Counted from the first letter of the stretch, positions 24,203 to 33,056 are shown. The stretch: 50,197 nt of DNA from Ktedonobacteraceae bacterium (GCA_014896635.1 JADBKA010000003.1:1-50197); one strand, 5' to 3'. The notes: generated from the sequence alone by a model not told the origin. Numbers and translations are program-made.

Positions 24203-24754
24203 ATGTCACAGATACGCCTGTTAATTCTCGGTGTCCTGCACTACAAACAGCCGAGGCACGGCTATGATATACGCCGCGAACTGGAATTGTGGGGCGCGGA
24301 CCAGTGGACGAACATTGCCTATGGCTCTATCTATTCCGCGCTGAAAACTATGACTGAGGATGGCTTGATTGAAGTCGTCCCCCCTGAGCAGCCGCGCGGA
24401 AAAGCCGTCGCGCGCACACTGTATGAACTGACACCGAAGGGACGTGGCGAGTTTGAGCGCCTGCTACGCGAATACTGGTGGAATCTGAAGCCAGTCATTG
24501 ATCCCTTCCAGGTCGCGGTCGCGTTTATGGACTGCATGCCGCGCGAGGAATTGCTCGCTGCGCTGCGCTATCGCGCCGAGTTGTTGCGCGCACAACTCGG
24601 CTCCATCGACTTTCTGATTCAGGGCAAACTGAGCGCACCTGGCACAGGACGCCACATTGCTGAGAACATTCATCTGATGGCAGCGCATGCCGCCTCTGAA
24701 CTCCACTGGATCGAAGATGTGATGCCGAAAATCGAGCGTGGCGAACTCCCCTGA
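24203..24754 (+). CDS. PadR-family transcriptional regulator
   Basis: 183 residues. The winged-helix domain starts at once (LLILGVLHYKQPRHGYDIRR, then YGSIYSALKTMTEDGLI and the wing VARTLYELTPKGRGEFERLL, about 1-85), followed by a helical Vir_AphA-type dimerisation domain ending in HAASELHWIEDVMPKIE. PadR regulators repress drug- or phenolate-responsive genes and are often beside DrrAB-type exporters, as here: the next two genes are such an exporter, and the promoter between carries a perfect palindrome. It may be cotranscribed with dgoD (30-bp gap), but its functional partner is most likely downstream. Confidence 0.92.
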   Translation: MSQIRLLILGVLHYKQPRHGYDIRRELELWGADQWTNIAYGSIYSALKTMTEDGLIEVVPPEQPRGKAVARTLYELTPKGRGEFERLLREYWWNLKPVIDPFQVAVAFMDCMPREELLAALRYRAELLRAQLGSIDFLIQGKLSAPGTGRHIAENIHLMAAHAASELHWIEDVMPKIERGELP

Positions 24755-24794
24755 TTCTCTCCTGTAAACCCGATAAATTTTTCTCACTTCCCTC

Positions 24795-24830
24795 TTGACA
24801 GGATATTCAAATTTGTATATAAATTTGAAT
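24795..24830 (+). promoter_or_regulatory. Promoter and PadR-type operator of the ABC exporter
   Basis: TTGACA (24795-24800), a 17-bp spacer, TATAAA (24818-24823). Over the -10 lies a perfect inverted repeat, ATTCAAATTT (24805-24814), six bases GTATAT, AAATTTGAAT (24821-24830). A bound repressor would block RNA polymerase. The adjacent PadR protein is the obvious candidate. Confidence 0.75.
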
Positions 24831-24866
24831 AAAGATCCGATTAACCTGTTAAGAGGAGAGAAGATT

Positions 24867-25865
24867 ATGGCGCTACTCGAAACTGTCGATTTACGCAAAA
24901 GCTTCAGGACGCGGCGTACAGTGGTAGAGGCAGTACGTGGCGTAACGCTGAGTGTGGACGCAGGAGAGATTTTCGGCTTTCTCGGTCCCAACGGTGCAGG
25001 CAAGACCACCACCCTACGCATGCTCACGACGCTGCTGCCGCCCGACGGCGGGCAGGCGCGCGTGGCTGGCTACAATCTGCTGCGCGAAGCGGCGCGCATC
25101 CGCGAGCAGATCGGCTATGTCAGCCAGAGCGGCGGCGTTGACATCAACGCAACGGGACGCGAGAATGTCCTGCTCCAGGCGCAGCTCTACCACATAAAAG
25201 AGACAAAGCAGCGGACCGCCGAGCTGCTCGCGCTGCTGCAACTGGAGCATTGTGCGGACCGCCTGGCAAGCACGTATTCGGGCGGGGAACGCCGCCGCCT
25301 GGCTGTAGCGATGGGACTGGTGCATCGTCCCGCGCTGCTTTTTCTCGACGAGCCTACCACCGGCCTCGATCCGCAGAGCCGCGCCCACCTGTGGGACGAG
25401 ATTCGCACGCTGCGCAAAAACGGCACTACCGTTTTTCTCACCACTCATTATCTCGAAGAGGCCGATATGCTCTGTGATCGACTGGCGATCATAGATCACG
25501 GCACCATCGTAGCCGAAGGCACGCCCGCATCGCTCAAACGCTCATTTGCCCACGACGCCATCATGCTCGGTCTGGACCGTACCATGCTTGCTCAGGCGCA
25601 GCAGGTATTACAGGATCAGCCCTTTATCAAAGAACTTCAGCCTAGAGAAGAAGAACTGCGCCTCTATGTCGAAGATGGGAGCAAAGTGCTGCCACTACTG
25701 GTGCAGGCGCTTGGCAATGCGCATATTGCCCCACGCACGATCACGCTCGCACAGCCCACGCTTGATGACGTCTTTCTGCGTATCACCGGACGCTCTCTGC
25801 GCGAAAACGGAGAAAATGCACAGAATACTGGAATCCAGAAAGCGAAATCCGCTGCCGGAGCCTGA
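24867..25865 (+). CDS. ABC exporter ATPase, DrrA type
   Basis: 332 residues from the ATG at 24867, chosen for the AGAGGAGAG ribosome site; the frame is open further upstream but that part overlaps the promoter. Walker A is GPNGAGKTT, the signature YSGGERRRLAVAMGL, Walker B LLFLDEPTTGLDP, then the switch His in TTHYLEEADMLCDRL. A ~90-residue C-terminal region resembling the DrrA extension follows. It energises drug or lipid export with the ABC-2 permease 47 bp downstream. Controlled by the palindromic promoter described here. Substrate unknown; daunorubicin-type resistance is only a family label. Confidence 0.93.
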   Translation: MALLETVDLRKSFRTRRTVVEAVRGVTLSVDAGEIFGFLGPNGAGKTTTLRMLTTLLPPDGGQARVAGYNLLREAARIREQIGYVSQSGGVDINATGRENVLLQAQLYHIKETKQRTAELLALLQLEHCADRLASTYSGGERRRLAVAMGLVHRPALLFLDEPTTGLDPQSRAHLWDEIRTLRKNGTTVFLTTHYLEEADMLCDRLAIIDHGTIVAEGTPASLKRSFAHDAIMLGLDRTMLAQAQQVLQDQPFIKELQPREEELRLYVEDGSKVLPLLVQALGNAHIAPRTITLAQPTLDDVFLRITGRSLRENGENAQNTGIQKAKSAAGA

Positions 25866-25912
25866 AAAAAAGACTTCATCATGCCGTTGTCACACAGCAA
25901 AGGAGTAAGAAA

Positions 25913-26674
25913 ATGCACTTCTTCAGCGATACCTGGTTTCTTTTTGTGCGCAGTATGAAAGAGACATTGCGCACACCTGTCTGGATGATTGTCGGCCTGT
26001 TTGCTCCCATCTGTTACATGTTGCTGTTCGAGCCGCTGCTCGACCCTGTGGCAAACGTTCCCGGTTTTCCGCCGGGTGGGGCGCTGGCAGTTTTCACGCC
26101 CGGCGTGCTGATCATGTTGAGTTTCTACAGCGCGGCCTTTGTCTGCTATGGTCTGCTGGCCGAGCTGCGGAGTGGTGTGATTGAGCGCCTGCGCGTGACA
26201 CCGGCAAGTCGTATGGCGCTGCTGCTTGGCCGCGTGCTGCGCGATATTGTCATCCTGCTGATCCAGGCGCTCCTGCTTATAGTCGTAGCCTGGCTGATGG
26301 GACTGCGTGCGAACCTGGCGGGAGTTGCGCTCACGTTTGTGCTGCTGGTCTTCATCGGGTTGTTGATGGCCTCGTTCTCTTACGCGCTGGCGCTAGTCAT
26401 GAGAGATGAGAACGCCGTCGGCTCGACGCTGAACATGCTGACGATGCCGCTTTTATTGCTTTCGGGCGTTATGTTGCCACTGAGTCTGGCGCCGGCGGTG
26501 ATACGCAATATCGCCGTCGTGAATCCCTTCACCTATGCTGTTGATGCCGCGCGCGCGCTCTTTCTCGGCAACTTTGGCGATGTGAGAGTCATAGAAGGCT
26601 TTGTGATTCTGGGTGTGCTGGCGCTGCTCACGTTCTGGTGGGCCAGCAGCAGTTTCCGCCGTGCGGTGGCATAA
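25913..26674 (+). CDS. ABC-2 type exporter permease, DrrB type
   Basis: 253 residues, six predicted membrane helices. The ABC-2 signature region is visible: FTPGVLIMLSFYSAAFVCYG near 62-81, then LRSGVIERLRVTPASRMALL, and the NPFTYAVDAARALFLG motif near 202-217. It forms the membrane part of the exporter with the upstream ATPase, probably as a homodimer with two ATPase subunits. AAGGAG lies before the ATG. Followed by a convergent VOC gene 39 bp away. Confidence 0.92.
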   Translation: MHFFSDTWFLFVRSMKETLRTPVWMIVGLFAPICYMLLFEPLLDPVANVPGFPPGGALAVFTPGVLIMLSFYSAAFVCYGLLAELRSGVIERLRVTPASRMALLLGRVLRDIVILLIQALLLIVVAWLMGLRANLAGVALTFVLLVFIGLLMASFSYALALVMRDENAVGSTLNMLTMPLLLLSGVMLPLSLAPAVIRNIAVVNPFTYAVDAARALFLGNFGDVRVIEGFVILGVLALLTFWWASSSFRRAVA

Positions 26675-26713
26675 CGTGTGATCGCGTACTGCAAAGATCA
26701 GCGCACTGCAATT

Positions 26714-27115
26714 TCAATGCGAGGCGTCCGCAAAATTGACGTGGCTCACCTGCTCTTTGTTAAGTTGCACGTATTCGATGCGTGTTCCGTCTGGATGCAG
26801 CACTGTCATGTTCATCCCGGTGGGGACACGCCTCGGCCCATCCAGCACCTGCGCGCCGCTCTGCACCAGAACTTCGTGATACGCTGCGAGCGAATCGACC
26901 AGAAACGTCGCCGTCGTGGCGCGGAACGGCCTGAGCGCCTCGTCAGTGCCTGCGATGAGCAGCAGTGGCCCGACCTGCGCCAGTTCGAGGTTGACCTCGT
27001 CATACTTGAAACGCAGGCGGGCCTTCTCTCCCAGCAGCCGCTCGTACAAAGCGATGCTCTCATCCAGCTTCTCTGGACTGAGGTAGATGCGGGGCGAAAT
27101 TTCAAGGATCTTCAT
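26714..27115 (-). CDS. VOC-superfamily (glyoxalase/bleomycin resistance-like) protein
   Basis: 133 residues, one full glyoxalase fold made of two beta-alpha-beta3 modules: PRIYLSPEKLDESIALYERLL at the start (given here as YLSPEKLDESIALYERLL), Glu in LELAQVGPLLLIAG, and VLHPDGTRIEYVQL with a C-terminal metal-type Glu. Members are metal-dependent lyases, dioxygenases or antibiotic-binding proteins; the N-terminal position usually occupied by His is Tyr, so catalysis is doubtful. It is divergent from the haloalkane dehalogenase gene, with palindromes between. Function unassigned. Confidence 0.78.
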   Translation of the reverse strand: MKILEISPRIYLSPEKLDESIALYERLLGEKARLRFKYDEVNLELAQVGPLLLIAGTDEALRPFRATTATFLVDSLAAYHEVLVQSGAQVLDGPRRVPTGMNMTVLHPDGTRIEYVQLNKEQVSHVNFADASH

Positions 27116-27142
27116 GAATCTCTCTCTTTCTCAGTTTATGGG

Positions 27143-27265
27143 TATGATATCATATCAGGGGTCAGGGGGATGCAGGGCTTTGCGGTACACAGCAAGGCCC
27201 TTTCCCCAAACAGCGGTTGATTGACAACGTCTTTGCCATATGATATGTGAATCATGTGTCATATT
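27143..27265. promoter_or_regulatory. Divergent regulatory region with two palindromic sites
   Basis: In the 228-bp gap between the VOC and dehalogenase genes lie TATGATATCATA (27143-27154, perfect palindrome) and a second site bounded by ATATGA (27239-27244) and TCATAT (27260-27265). A TTGACA box (27221-27226) precedes the second site. Shared ATGATAT half-sites suggest one regulator acting on both genes; none is encoded next door. Confidence 0.45.
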
Positions 27266-27343
27266 GCAAAGACTTTTCCGTCAGCAGCTAAAGCTTTTCG
27301 GACAGGAAAGCTCGCTGTATATTGAGCATGAAGGAGCGGCATT

Positions 27344-28228
27344 GTGAGCGGCAACACGATTTCGGCGCAAGATCCTTATAAGCGGCGGCGTATCGCGGTT
27401 CTCGACACCGACATGGCCTACATTGACGTTGGTGCGGGCAATCCCATCGTTTTTTTGCATGGCAATCCCACCTCATCGTACCTCTGGCGCAACGTCATTC
27501 CTCATCTTGAGGGACTGGGCCGCTGCCTGGCGCCCGACCTGGTAGGGATGGGCGATTCGGGAAAAGCCCCGCAGCATTCTTATCGCTTCGTCGATCATGC
27601 CCGTTATCTCGATGGCTGGTTTGATGCGCTTGATTTGCGCAATGTCACACTCGTGGTCCATGACTGGGGTTCTGCCCTGGGGTTTTACTGGGCGCAACGC
27701 CATTCAGAGCGAGTCAAAGCTATTGCCTATATGGAAGCTATCGTGCGTCCTGTGACCTGGCAAGAGTGGGACGAGCGCGCGAAATCCATTTTTCAGGCCA
27801 TGCGCTCTCCGGCGGGAGAGCAGATCATCCTGGAGAAGAATGTTTTTGTTGAGCGTATCCTGCCGGCCAGCGTGATACGACGGCTGAGTGAGGAAGAGAT
27901 GGCCGTCTATCGCAAACCATATCTGGAACCGGGAGAAACGCGCCGCCCGACGCTCACCTGGCCGCGTGAAATTCCGATTGAGGGTGAGCCTGCCGACGTG
28001 GCGCGCATCGTCGCAGGTTATGCTCAATGGCTCTCGACCAGCCCGATCCCCAAATTGTTTATTAATGCCGATCCAGGTTCTATTCTCACAGGCCCGCAGC
28101 GCGAATTCTGCCGAAGCTGGTTTCACCAGGAAGAGGTTACTGTCAAAGGACTGCATTTCATCCAGGAAGACTCGCCGGCGGAAATCGGCCAGGCCCTTGC
28201 TGATTTCGTCAAAAGAACTACTGTCTGA
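27344..28228 (+). CDS. Haloalkane dehalogenase, subfamily HLD-II
   Basis: 294 residues, alpha/beta-hydrolase fold, typical length. The full HLD-II pentad is present: Asn41 ([12 protein letters not shown]) and Trp108 for halide binding, nucleophile Asp107 ([10 protein letters not shown]), acid Glu131 (YMEAIVRP) and base His271 (GLHFIQED). Placement of the acid after strand 6 (Glu131) is what separates DhaA/LinB types from DhlA. It hydrolyses carbon-halogen bonds to alcohol plus halide, without cofactors. GTG start with AAGGAG upstream. Native substrates of soil HLDs are mostly unknown. It stands alone, divergent from a VOC gene, with two palindromes in the promoter region. Confidence 0.93.
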   Translation: MSGNTISAQDPYKRRRIAVLDTDMAYIDVGAGNPIVFLHGNPTSSYLWRNVIPHLEGLGRCLAPDLVGMGDSGKAPQHSYRFVDHARYLDGWFDALDLRNVTLVVHDWGSALGFYWAQRHSERVKAIAYMEAIVRPVTWQEWDERAKSIFQAMRSPAGEQIILEKNVFVERILPASVIRRLSEEEMAVYRKPYLEPGETRRPTLTWPREIPIEGEPADVARIVAGYAQWLSTSPIPKLFINADPGSILTGPQREFCRSWFHQEEVTVKGLHFIQEDSPAEIGQALADFVKRTTV

Positions 28229-28380
28229 GCAACATATAGCCCCTACAGGCGGCAGATTGGAACGGGCAAGGAGCCGCCGCGATCAGCAATTTGAAAAAGT
28301 TGCGGCAAGTACCAGAGAAAGTGGCTTCTTGTCCGCTCTTTTCGTCATGTTAATAGTGGAATTTCTAGCGTATCGGGATT

Positions 28381-29373
28381 ATGAATATGTACTACCGAAG
28401 AAAACTGCTGCTAGCTTTATTAGAAATATGCGATGGCTCATTAGCTGAAAGCGACTGCCGACGACTGCTTGAAGCGTTCTGCCAGCGTAGAGGAAAAAAC
28501 TATTATGATTTTTTCTTCTCTCAGGGGAGAAGCTGGAGTTTTCTGCTTACGCAGGATAAGGACTACCTCATCGGCCAGGGATTGCTTGCCGCCAGTCATC
28601 GTTTTCAGCTTCAGCAGCATAGTGACGGTTACACTGAGCAACTGAAGGTAAAAGATCGCTCAACGCTCCTGGCATGTGTGGCCGAGATCAGTAAAATACG
28701 ACAGCAGGATCGCTACTTTTTGCCGCTGGCCAGACATGAGATCTCTCCCCTGGTCTCTGTTTCTCCTGGTTCTCCTGATCTGCATTACAACGGAAACGGA
28801 CAGACAGGCAGATCGCCGGGGCAGCATCTCCAGTCAGACTGCTTATTCACATTGGGATATGAAGGGCTTTCGCTAGACGCCTACCTGAATATCCTGTTGT
28901 CCCATCACATTGAGGTTCTCATTGATGTCAGGAAAAATGCTATTTCAAGGAAGTATGGCTTTTCTAAGACGCAACTTTCGACCGCAGTCAGGATGGTAGG
29001 CATTGATTACCTGCACCTGCCAGATCTCGGTATTCCATCAGACTTGAGGCGAGGTCTCACAGAGCCATCTGCATACCAGCAACTGTTTGAGTATTATGCT
29101 ACGCACATACTCCCGGAGCAGACTACAGCCGTCGAACAACTGGAAAAGCTTCTCGCTGATCGCAAACGTGTGGCGCTTACTTGCTTTGAAGCAGATTATC
29201 ATTCCTGCCATCGGTATAAGATTGTTGAACATCTTCAAGGACGCTCACATAGAACACCTCTCGTAATTCATCTTAACGGCTCCAGCGCGCAGTCTATAGC
29301 AAACATGCAGGCGAACACAGAAGAACTCCCCTATGGACATAGGAAAGAAAATACAGTATATTCCTCTATATAG
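28381..29373 (+). CDS. DUF488 family protein with N-terminal extension
   Basis: 330 residues. The C-terminal half (about 150-310) is a DUF488 domain: FTLGYEGLSLDAYLNILLSH, then LIDVRKNAISRKYGFSK and the family motif CFEADYHSCHRYKIVEHL with its two Cys and His. DUF488 proteins are small and mostly uncharacterised. The first ~145 residues form an added module: helical, with KNYYDFFF and GRSWSFLLTQDKDYLIG, reminiscent of antitoxin- or nucleic-acid-associated domains, without a family I can name. The next gene starts 46 bp after its stop (or overlaps it, if the longer start is used), so the two form a unit. The base composition is visibly richer in A/T than the neighbours, a hint of transfer. Confidence 0.8.
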   Translation: MNMYYRRKLLLALLEICDGSLAESDCRRLLEAFCQRRGKNYYDFFFSQGRSWSFLLTQDKDYLIGQGLLAASHRFQLQQHSDGYTEQLKVKDRSTLLACVAEISKIRQQDRYFLPLARHEISPLVSVSPGSPDLHYNGNGQTGRSPGQHLQSDCLFTLGYEGLSLDAYLNILLSHHIEVLIDVRKNAISRKYGFSKTQLSTAVRMVGIDYLHLPDLGIPSDLRRGLTEPSAYQQLFEYYATHILPEQTTAVEQLEKLLADRKRVALTCFEADYHSCHRYKIVEHLQGRSHRTPLVIHLNGSSAQSIANMQANTEELPYGHRKENTVYSSI

Positions 29374-29419
29374 AATGTCCTGCATATTGTTCCAGAGCGT
29401 TTCATCGGGGAGACGAGCA

Positions 29420-30316
29420 GTGTATCTACCTTACGAGATACCAGGTGCGCAGGTGCTGATTGCCGTTAAAACATATCCTCTGCCGTCCAGCAAATATGAA
29501 GAACTGGTCTGTACCGCTGGTTTTCTGCCGGATGGTAAGTGGATACGGATCTATCCCATTCCTTATCGCGCATTGCCTTATGCAGATCAGTATACGAAGT
29601 ATCAGTGGCTTACGCTGGATCTGATTCGTAATATGAAAGACTTCCGGCTTGAAAGTTATCGTCCAAAACATGGAATAGAGCGCATTCATACAGGCGAAAC
29701 TATAGATACGAGGGATAACTGGACCAGACGCAAGGAATATGCTTTGAAGGAAGTTTTTACCTCGATGGAAGAGTTGATCCGGCGCGCAAAAAGTGAGGAG
29801 AAAAAATCCCTCGCAACTTTGAAACCGCGTGAGATTGTCGATTTTATCTATGAACCGGTGGAACGAGATTGGAAACAAAAGTGGCGCGACCAGCTCCTTC
29901 AGATGAATCTGTTTGACCGAGATGAGAAGGGAGAGGGGAAGATACGTCGTGTGCTTCCAAAATTGCCTTATAGATACTCTTATAAGTTCCTCACAGATGG
30001 CGACCAGAATCCGCGAAAGATAATGGTCGAAGACTGGGAAATAGGAGCACTCTACTGGAACTGTTATCGCAAGCACGGAAGCGAAGAGGAAGCGAATCGT
30101 CTGGTAAAGCAGAAGTATCTCTACGAATTTTGTACAAAAAAGGACCTCTATTTCTTTTTAGGAACTACTCTGAAGTATCATCAAAAATCACTCAATCCTT
30201 TTCTAATCATCGGCGTATTCTACCCCCCAAAGCCAGAAACATCATCGAGGGAAAAGCGGGCGCCAGATCCGCTGGACAGGCAGGGTCTGTACCAGCCCGG
30301 CTTATTTGAAGACTGA
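29420..30316 (+). CDS. Unknown conserved protein paired with DUF488
   Basis: 298 residues from the GTG at 29420, preceded by GGGGAG at a good distance; an in-frame ATG at 29333 would overlap the DUF488 gene by 41 bp and has no clear ribosome site. I do not recognise a named family. Visible segments are KTYPLPSSKYEELVCTAGF and GKWIRIYPIPYRALPY at the start, a charged helical middle (about 125-175), RWRDQ-like lysine/tryptophan-rich stretches, and MVEDWEIGALYWNCYRKHG towards the end, finishing in a Pro-rich tail with GLYQPGLFED. No membrane segment. The pairing with a DUF488 protein suggests a two-component unit of unknown job, possibly in nucleic-acid metabolism or defence. It shares the A/T-rich composition. 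Confidence 0.75.
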   Translation: MYLPYEIPGAQVLIAVKTYPLPSSKYEELVCTAGFLPDGKWIRIYPIPYRALPYADQYTKYQWLTLDLIRNMKDFRLESYRPKHGIERIHTGETIDTRDNWTRRKEYALKEVFTSMEELIRRAKSEEKKSLATLKPREIVDFIYEPVERDWKQKWRDQLLQMNLFDRDEKGEGKIRRVLPKLPYRYSYKFLTDGDQNPRKIMVEDWEIGALYWNCYRKHGSEEEANRLVKQKYLYEFCTKKDLYFFLGTTLKYHQKSLNPFLIIGVFYPPKPETSSREKRAPDPLDRQGLYQPGLFED

Positions 30317-30449
30317 TCATTGATCATTCGACAAGGCGATCCAAATAAGGAAGAGATCTGTCCTCTTTGCGTGAGATACTGGGGGAGAACTACTCGTCAT
30401 GAGTCGTCAGAACACTTCCAGTAATCGCTTGAAAGAGAGGCAAGAAATC

Positions 30450-30887
30450 ATGGCCGAACAGCCCGAAAAAGTTCCTTCAGCAGGTTCTGTCCAGTTCCTC
30501 AATCCCGCTACCCTGCCGCAGAATCCAGCTTACACAAACGTCGTTGTCGTCAGTGGAGCGGTAAAGACGATCTACATTGGCGCTCAGGGAGCCTTCGATG
30601 CCGCAACCGGCACCATCGTCGGCAAAGGCGACATCGGCGCACAGACAACGCAGGTGATGAAAAACATTCAGGCCGCGCTGGAAGCTGTCGGCGCCGGACT
30701 GGAGCACGTCATCAAATGGAATATTTATATTGCACAAGGGCAGCCACTGCAACCCGGCTTTGAAGCTAGTATGCGCGCCTGGGGCAACCGGCCCAATCCA
30801 CCGCTGAACACCGTCATGTATGTCTCGCAGTTAGTGCCATCCGACTTCCTGGTTGTGATTGATGCGATTGCCGTTGTTCCGCTATAG
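30450..30887 (+). CDS. Rid (YjgF/YER057c/UK114) family protein
   Basis: 145 residues from the ATG at 30450, which has AGAGAGG nine bases upstream; the frame is open 17 codons further up. The Rid fold is clear: GAVKTIYIGAQGAFDAATGT, a TTQVMKNIQAALEAVGAGLEH-type helix (TQVMKNIQAALEAVGA here) and the final FLVVIDAIAVVPL strand. Classical RidA deaminates reactive imines using an Arg in PARSCVEVARL. Here the aligned segment is PLNTVMYVSQL, so Asn120 stands in its place. It is therefore probably not a standard imine deaminase and belongs to one of the diverged Rid groups. Stand-alone gene; the ligand is unknown. Confidence 0.88.
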   Translation: MAEQPEKVPSAGSVQFLNPATLPQNPAYTNVVVVSGAVKTIYIGAQGAFDAATGTIVGKGDIGAQTTQVMKNIQAALEAVGAGLEHVIKWNIYIAQGQPLQPGFEASMRAWGNRPNPPLNTVMYVSQLVPSDFLVVIDAIAVVPL

Positions 30888-31102
30888 GACAGTCCTCGCA
30901 AGCGGTACTACAGCGATGCGAGAAAAGCGCGTAGTTGTGGTATCACCGTCGCTGCATGTGTGTAGAAGAGCGTTACCCGGAAGGGCTATTGTGAACTGCT
31001 TCACTTTCTGAGCAAGGTCAGGACTGCTATACTGGTTTGCGAATTTGCGACATTTGTTCGTTAATCTTATAGAGTCGCTATCTTGCTCAGGAGGTTCAAT
31101 CA

Positions 31103-32911
31103 GTGGTATATATACATGCATCTCGTCGTAAGAGAGAAAGCAGCCAGAGACGCCTGTTATCACAGCGACGAGTGCCTTTTTTGGGTTCATCCGCAAGGAT
31201 GAGTATATGCTGTTTGTTAGTTATGCTGGTCGCGCTGGCGGGGTGCGGCTTCGGCGATTCCGCAAACGGACCGGCAACTCCAACTCCTTCTTCAAATGCG
31301 CTGGTGCCGCTGGACCTGGGATTGCCACCCGAAGCGTTAAATGCGCCAGTGAGCGGGATGCTGCCCGATAACCAGAGACTGCATATCGAGGTCACATTTA
31401 AAATTGACCAGGCGGCGCTCGATCAACTTGAGCAGAAGAATGTTGCAAAACCAGGCGACACGATCAGCGCCGCTGATCTGGCGAACAAATTCGGCATCAG
31501 CGAGCAGGATTTTCAGCGCGCAAAAGCCTTCTTCGGCATAGAAAATGCGACAGTAAAACTGGATGCGACACGCACAAGCATGACCGTTGATGCGCAGGCC
31601 GGGTCTGTGGCGCGTGCGCTGCAAACGAAGTTTGTCGTTCATACGCTCGATAAAAGAACGTTCTTTACGCCTGATCCGAAGCAGATGCCCAGAGTGCCGG
31701 CTGTGATCGCGGGCAAGATTCTGGCGGTGACGGGGCTGGAGAATTACAGCCTGCCACCGGAACACCGTGCATCTTCCACTCCCCTCTCGGCGCAGAAGGG
31801 ACAGGCTGCTGCTGGCTGTGAGGTGCTCTCACGAGGTGTCTCGCCGTCTGCGGTCGCGCGTGCCTATGGCTTTGATCAGCTCTGGAAAGCAGGCTGGCGT
31901 GGAGAGGGCATGACCATCAACCTGGTAGAGATTGACACCTTCAACCCTGCGGATGTCGCGTATTACGGCTCCTGCGTGGGGGCCAGGAATCCCATCAAGA
32001 CGGTAACGGTCGGTGAAGCGCCGGAACCGGGTGGCGAGACGACGCTGGACCTGGAGATGATCATGGGGCTGGCTCCCAGGGCTAATCTGGTGGTCTATCA
32101 GAGCGGTAGCGCCTCTTTCCAGGCGGTCAATGCCATGCTGCGCCAGATTATCAATGACAACGCGCAGAACAAACATTCGGCAGGCATCGTGAGCATCAGC
32201 CTGGGCGCGTCGGAGACGGGGATCGGTCGTTCTAATTTCAGCGCGATAGATCAGAGTATTCAAATTCTTACCAAAGCCTTACATATGACGGTGTTTGTCG
32301 CCAGTGGAGACTGTGGCGCCTTTACAACACGTGTCTATGGGCGACTTTCGGTCAGTTTCCCGGCGAATGATCCGTATGTAGTAGCAGTTGGCGGGACGAT
32401 GGTGCAGGGCAGAGGCGCGCAGGCGCAGAGCGTCGTCTGGTCGGACGGTTCAAATAAAGCCGTCTGCCGCAACCAGTGGGGCAGCGGCGGCGGTCTGAGC
32501 CAGTTCTTCAAGCAGCCAGACTGGCAAACGGGAGTCGGGGTCACGAATAAGTATTCGACCGGCTATCGCCAGGTGCCTGATGTTGCGGCCATTGCTGACA
32601 ATCTGCCGATTTTCTATCGGGGCAAATGGTATGCCAGCGGCGGCACGAGTGCGGCTGCACCGATCTGGGCTGCTGGTATGGCACTGGTCAATCAGGGCCT
32701 GATCAACCAGAAGGGCCTGTACTACTTTGGTCCACGAACCTTCTACCTGGCTGCTAACACACCCGGTAACCTGCATCCATTCCGCGATATAACAGGAGGG
32801 AATAATCTCTACTACAATGCCAGCACCGGCTGGGATTACGCTACCGGGTGGGGGGAACCCTCGCTGCCCGATTTCTACCGGGTGCTCTCGAATAATGCTG
32901 ATGCCAGCTAA
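31103..32911 (+). CDS. S53 family serine-carboxyl peptidase (sedolisin), lipoprotein
   Basis: 602 residues. GTG start with AGGAGG eight bases upstream. A basic N-terminus and a hydrophobic helix end in the lipobox VALAGC (Cys48), so the enzyme is probably lipid-anchored outside the membrane. A pro-kumamolisin activation domain spans about 90-225, then the catalytic domain. The sedolisin residues are Glu312 and Asp316 (GETTLDLE), Asp403 (ASGDCG) and Ser516 (SGGTSAAAP). A C-terminal calcium site is given by DITGGNN and GWDYATGWG. These are acid-active endopeptidases that autoprocess. Secreted free forms are the rule, so a lipobox is notable. Monocistronic. Confidence 0.93.
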   Translation: MVYIHASRRKRESSQRRLLSQRRVPFLGSSARMSICCLLVMLVALAGCGFGDSANGPATPTPSSNALVPLDLGLPPEALNAPVSGMLPDNQRLHIEVTFKIDQAALDQLEQKNVAKPGDTISAADLANKFGISEQDFQRAKAFFGIENATVKLDATRTSMTVDAQAGSVARALQTKFVVHTLDKRTFFTPDPKQMPRVPAVIAGKILAVTGLENYSLPPEHRASSTPLSAQKGQAAAGCEVLSRGVSPSAVARAYGFDQLWKAGWRGEGMTINLVEIDTFNPADVAYYGSCVGARNPIKTVTVGEAPEPGGETTLDLEMIMGLAPRANLVVYQSGSASFQAVNAMLRQIINDNAQNKHSAGIVSISLGASETGIGRSNFSAIDQSIQILTKALHMTVFVASGDCGAFTTRVYGRLSVSFPANDPYVVAVGGTMVQGRGAQAQSVVWSDGSNKAVCRNQWGSGGGLSQFFKQPDWQTGVGVTNKYSTGYRQVPDVAAIADNLPIFYRGKWYASGGTSAAAPIWAAGMALVNQGLINQKGLYYFGPRTFYLAANTPGNLHPFRDITGGNNLYYNASTGWDYATGWGEPSLPDFYRVLSNNADAS

Positions 32912-32948
32912 TGACGTGGGAATCCAGGATCGGCCTCATAGGCTCATA

Positions 32949-33056
32949 GGCGTGAACTGCACGGAAAGGGGAGGTCCAGGAGGGCCTCGCCCGGAAACAC
33001 GAGGGTCCCCGCGTCGCGGGGTTGGTGTCCCACCTGTGAAGTTCACGCGCATGGGA
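32949..33056 (+). repeat. Hairpin-rich intergenic repeat, copy B
   Basis: Second copy of the element at 3958-4121, in the opposite orientation. GGGAGGTCCAGGAGGGC (32969-32985) and AAGTTCACGCGCATGGGA (33039-33056) are identical in both copies. Between them are CCCCGCG-type hairpins. Here the outer edges also form a 9-bp inverted repeat, GCGTGAACT (from 32950) and AGTTCACGC (to 33049), possible terminal repeats. It occupies most of the 208-bp gap between the peptidase and DMT genes, and a short CTCATAGG doublet precedes it. Confidence 0.6.
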
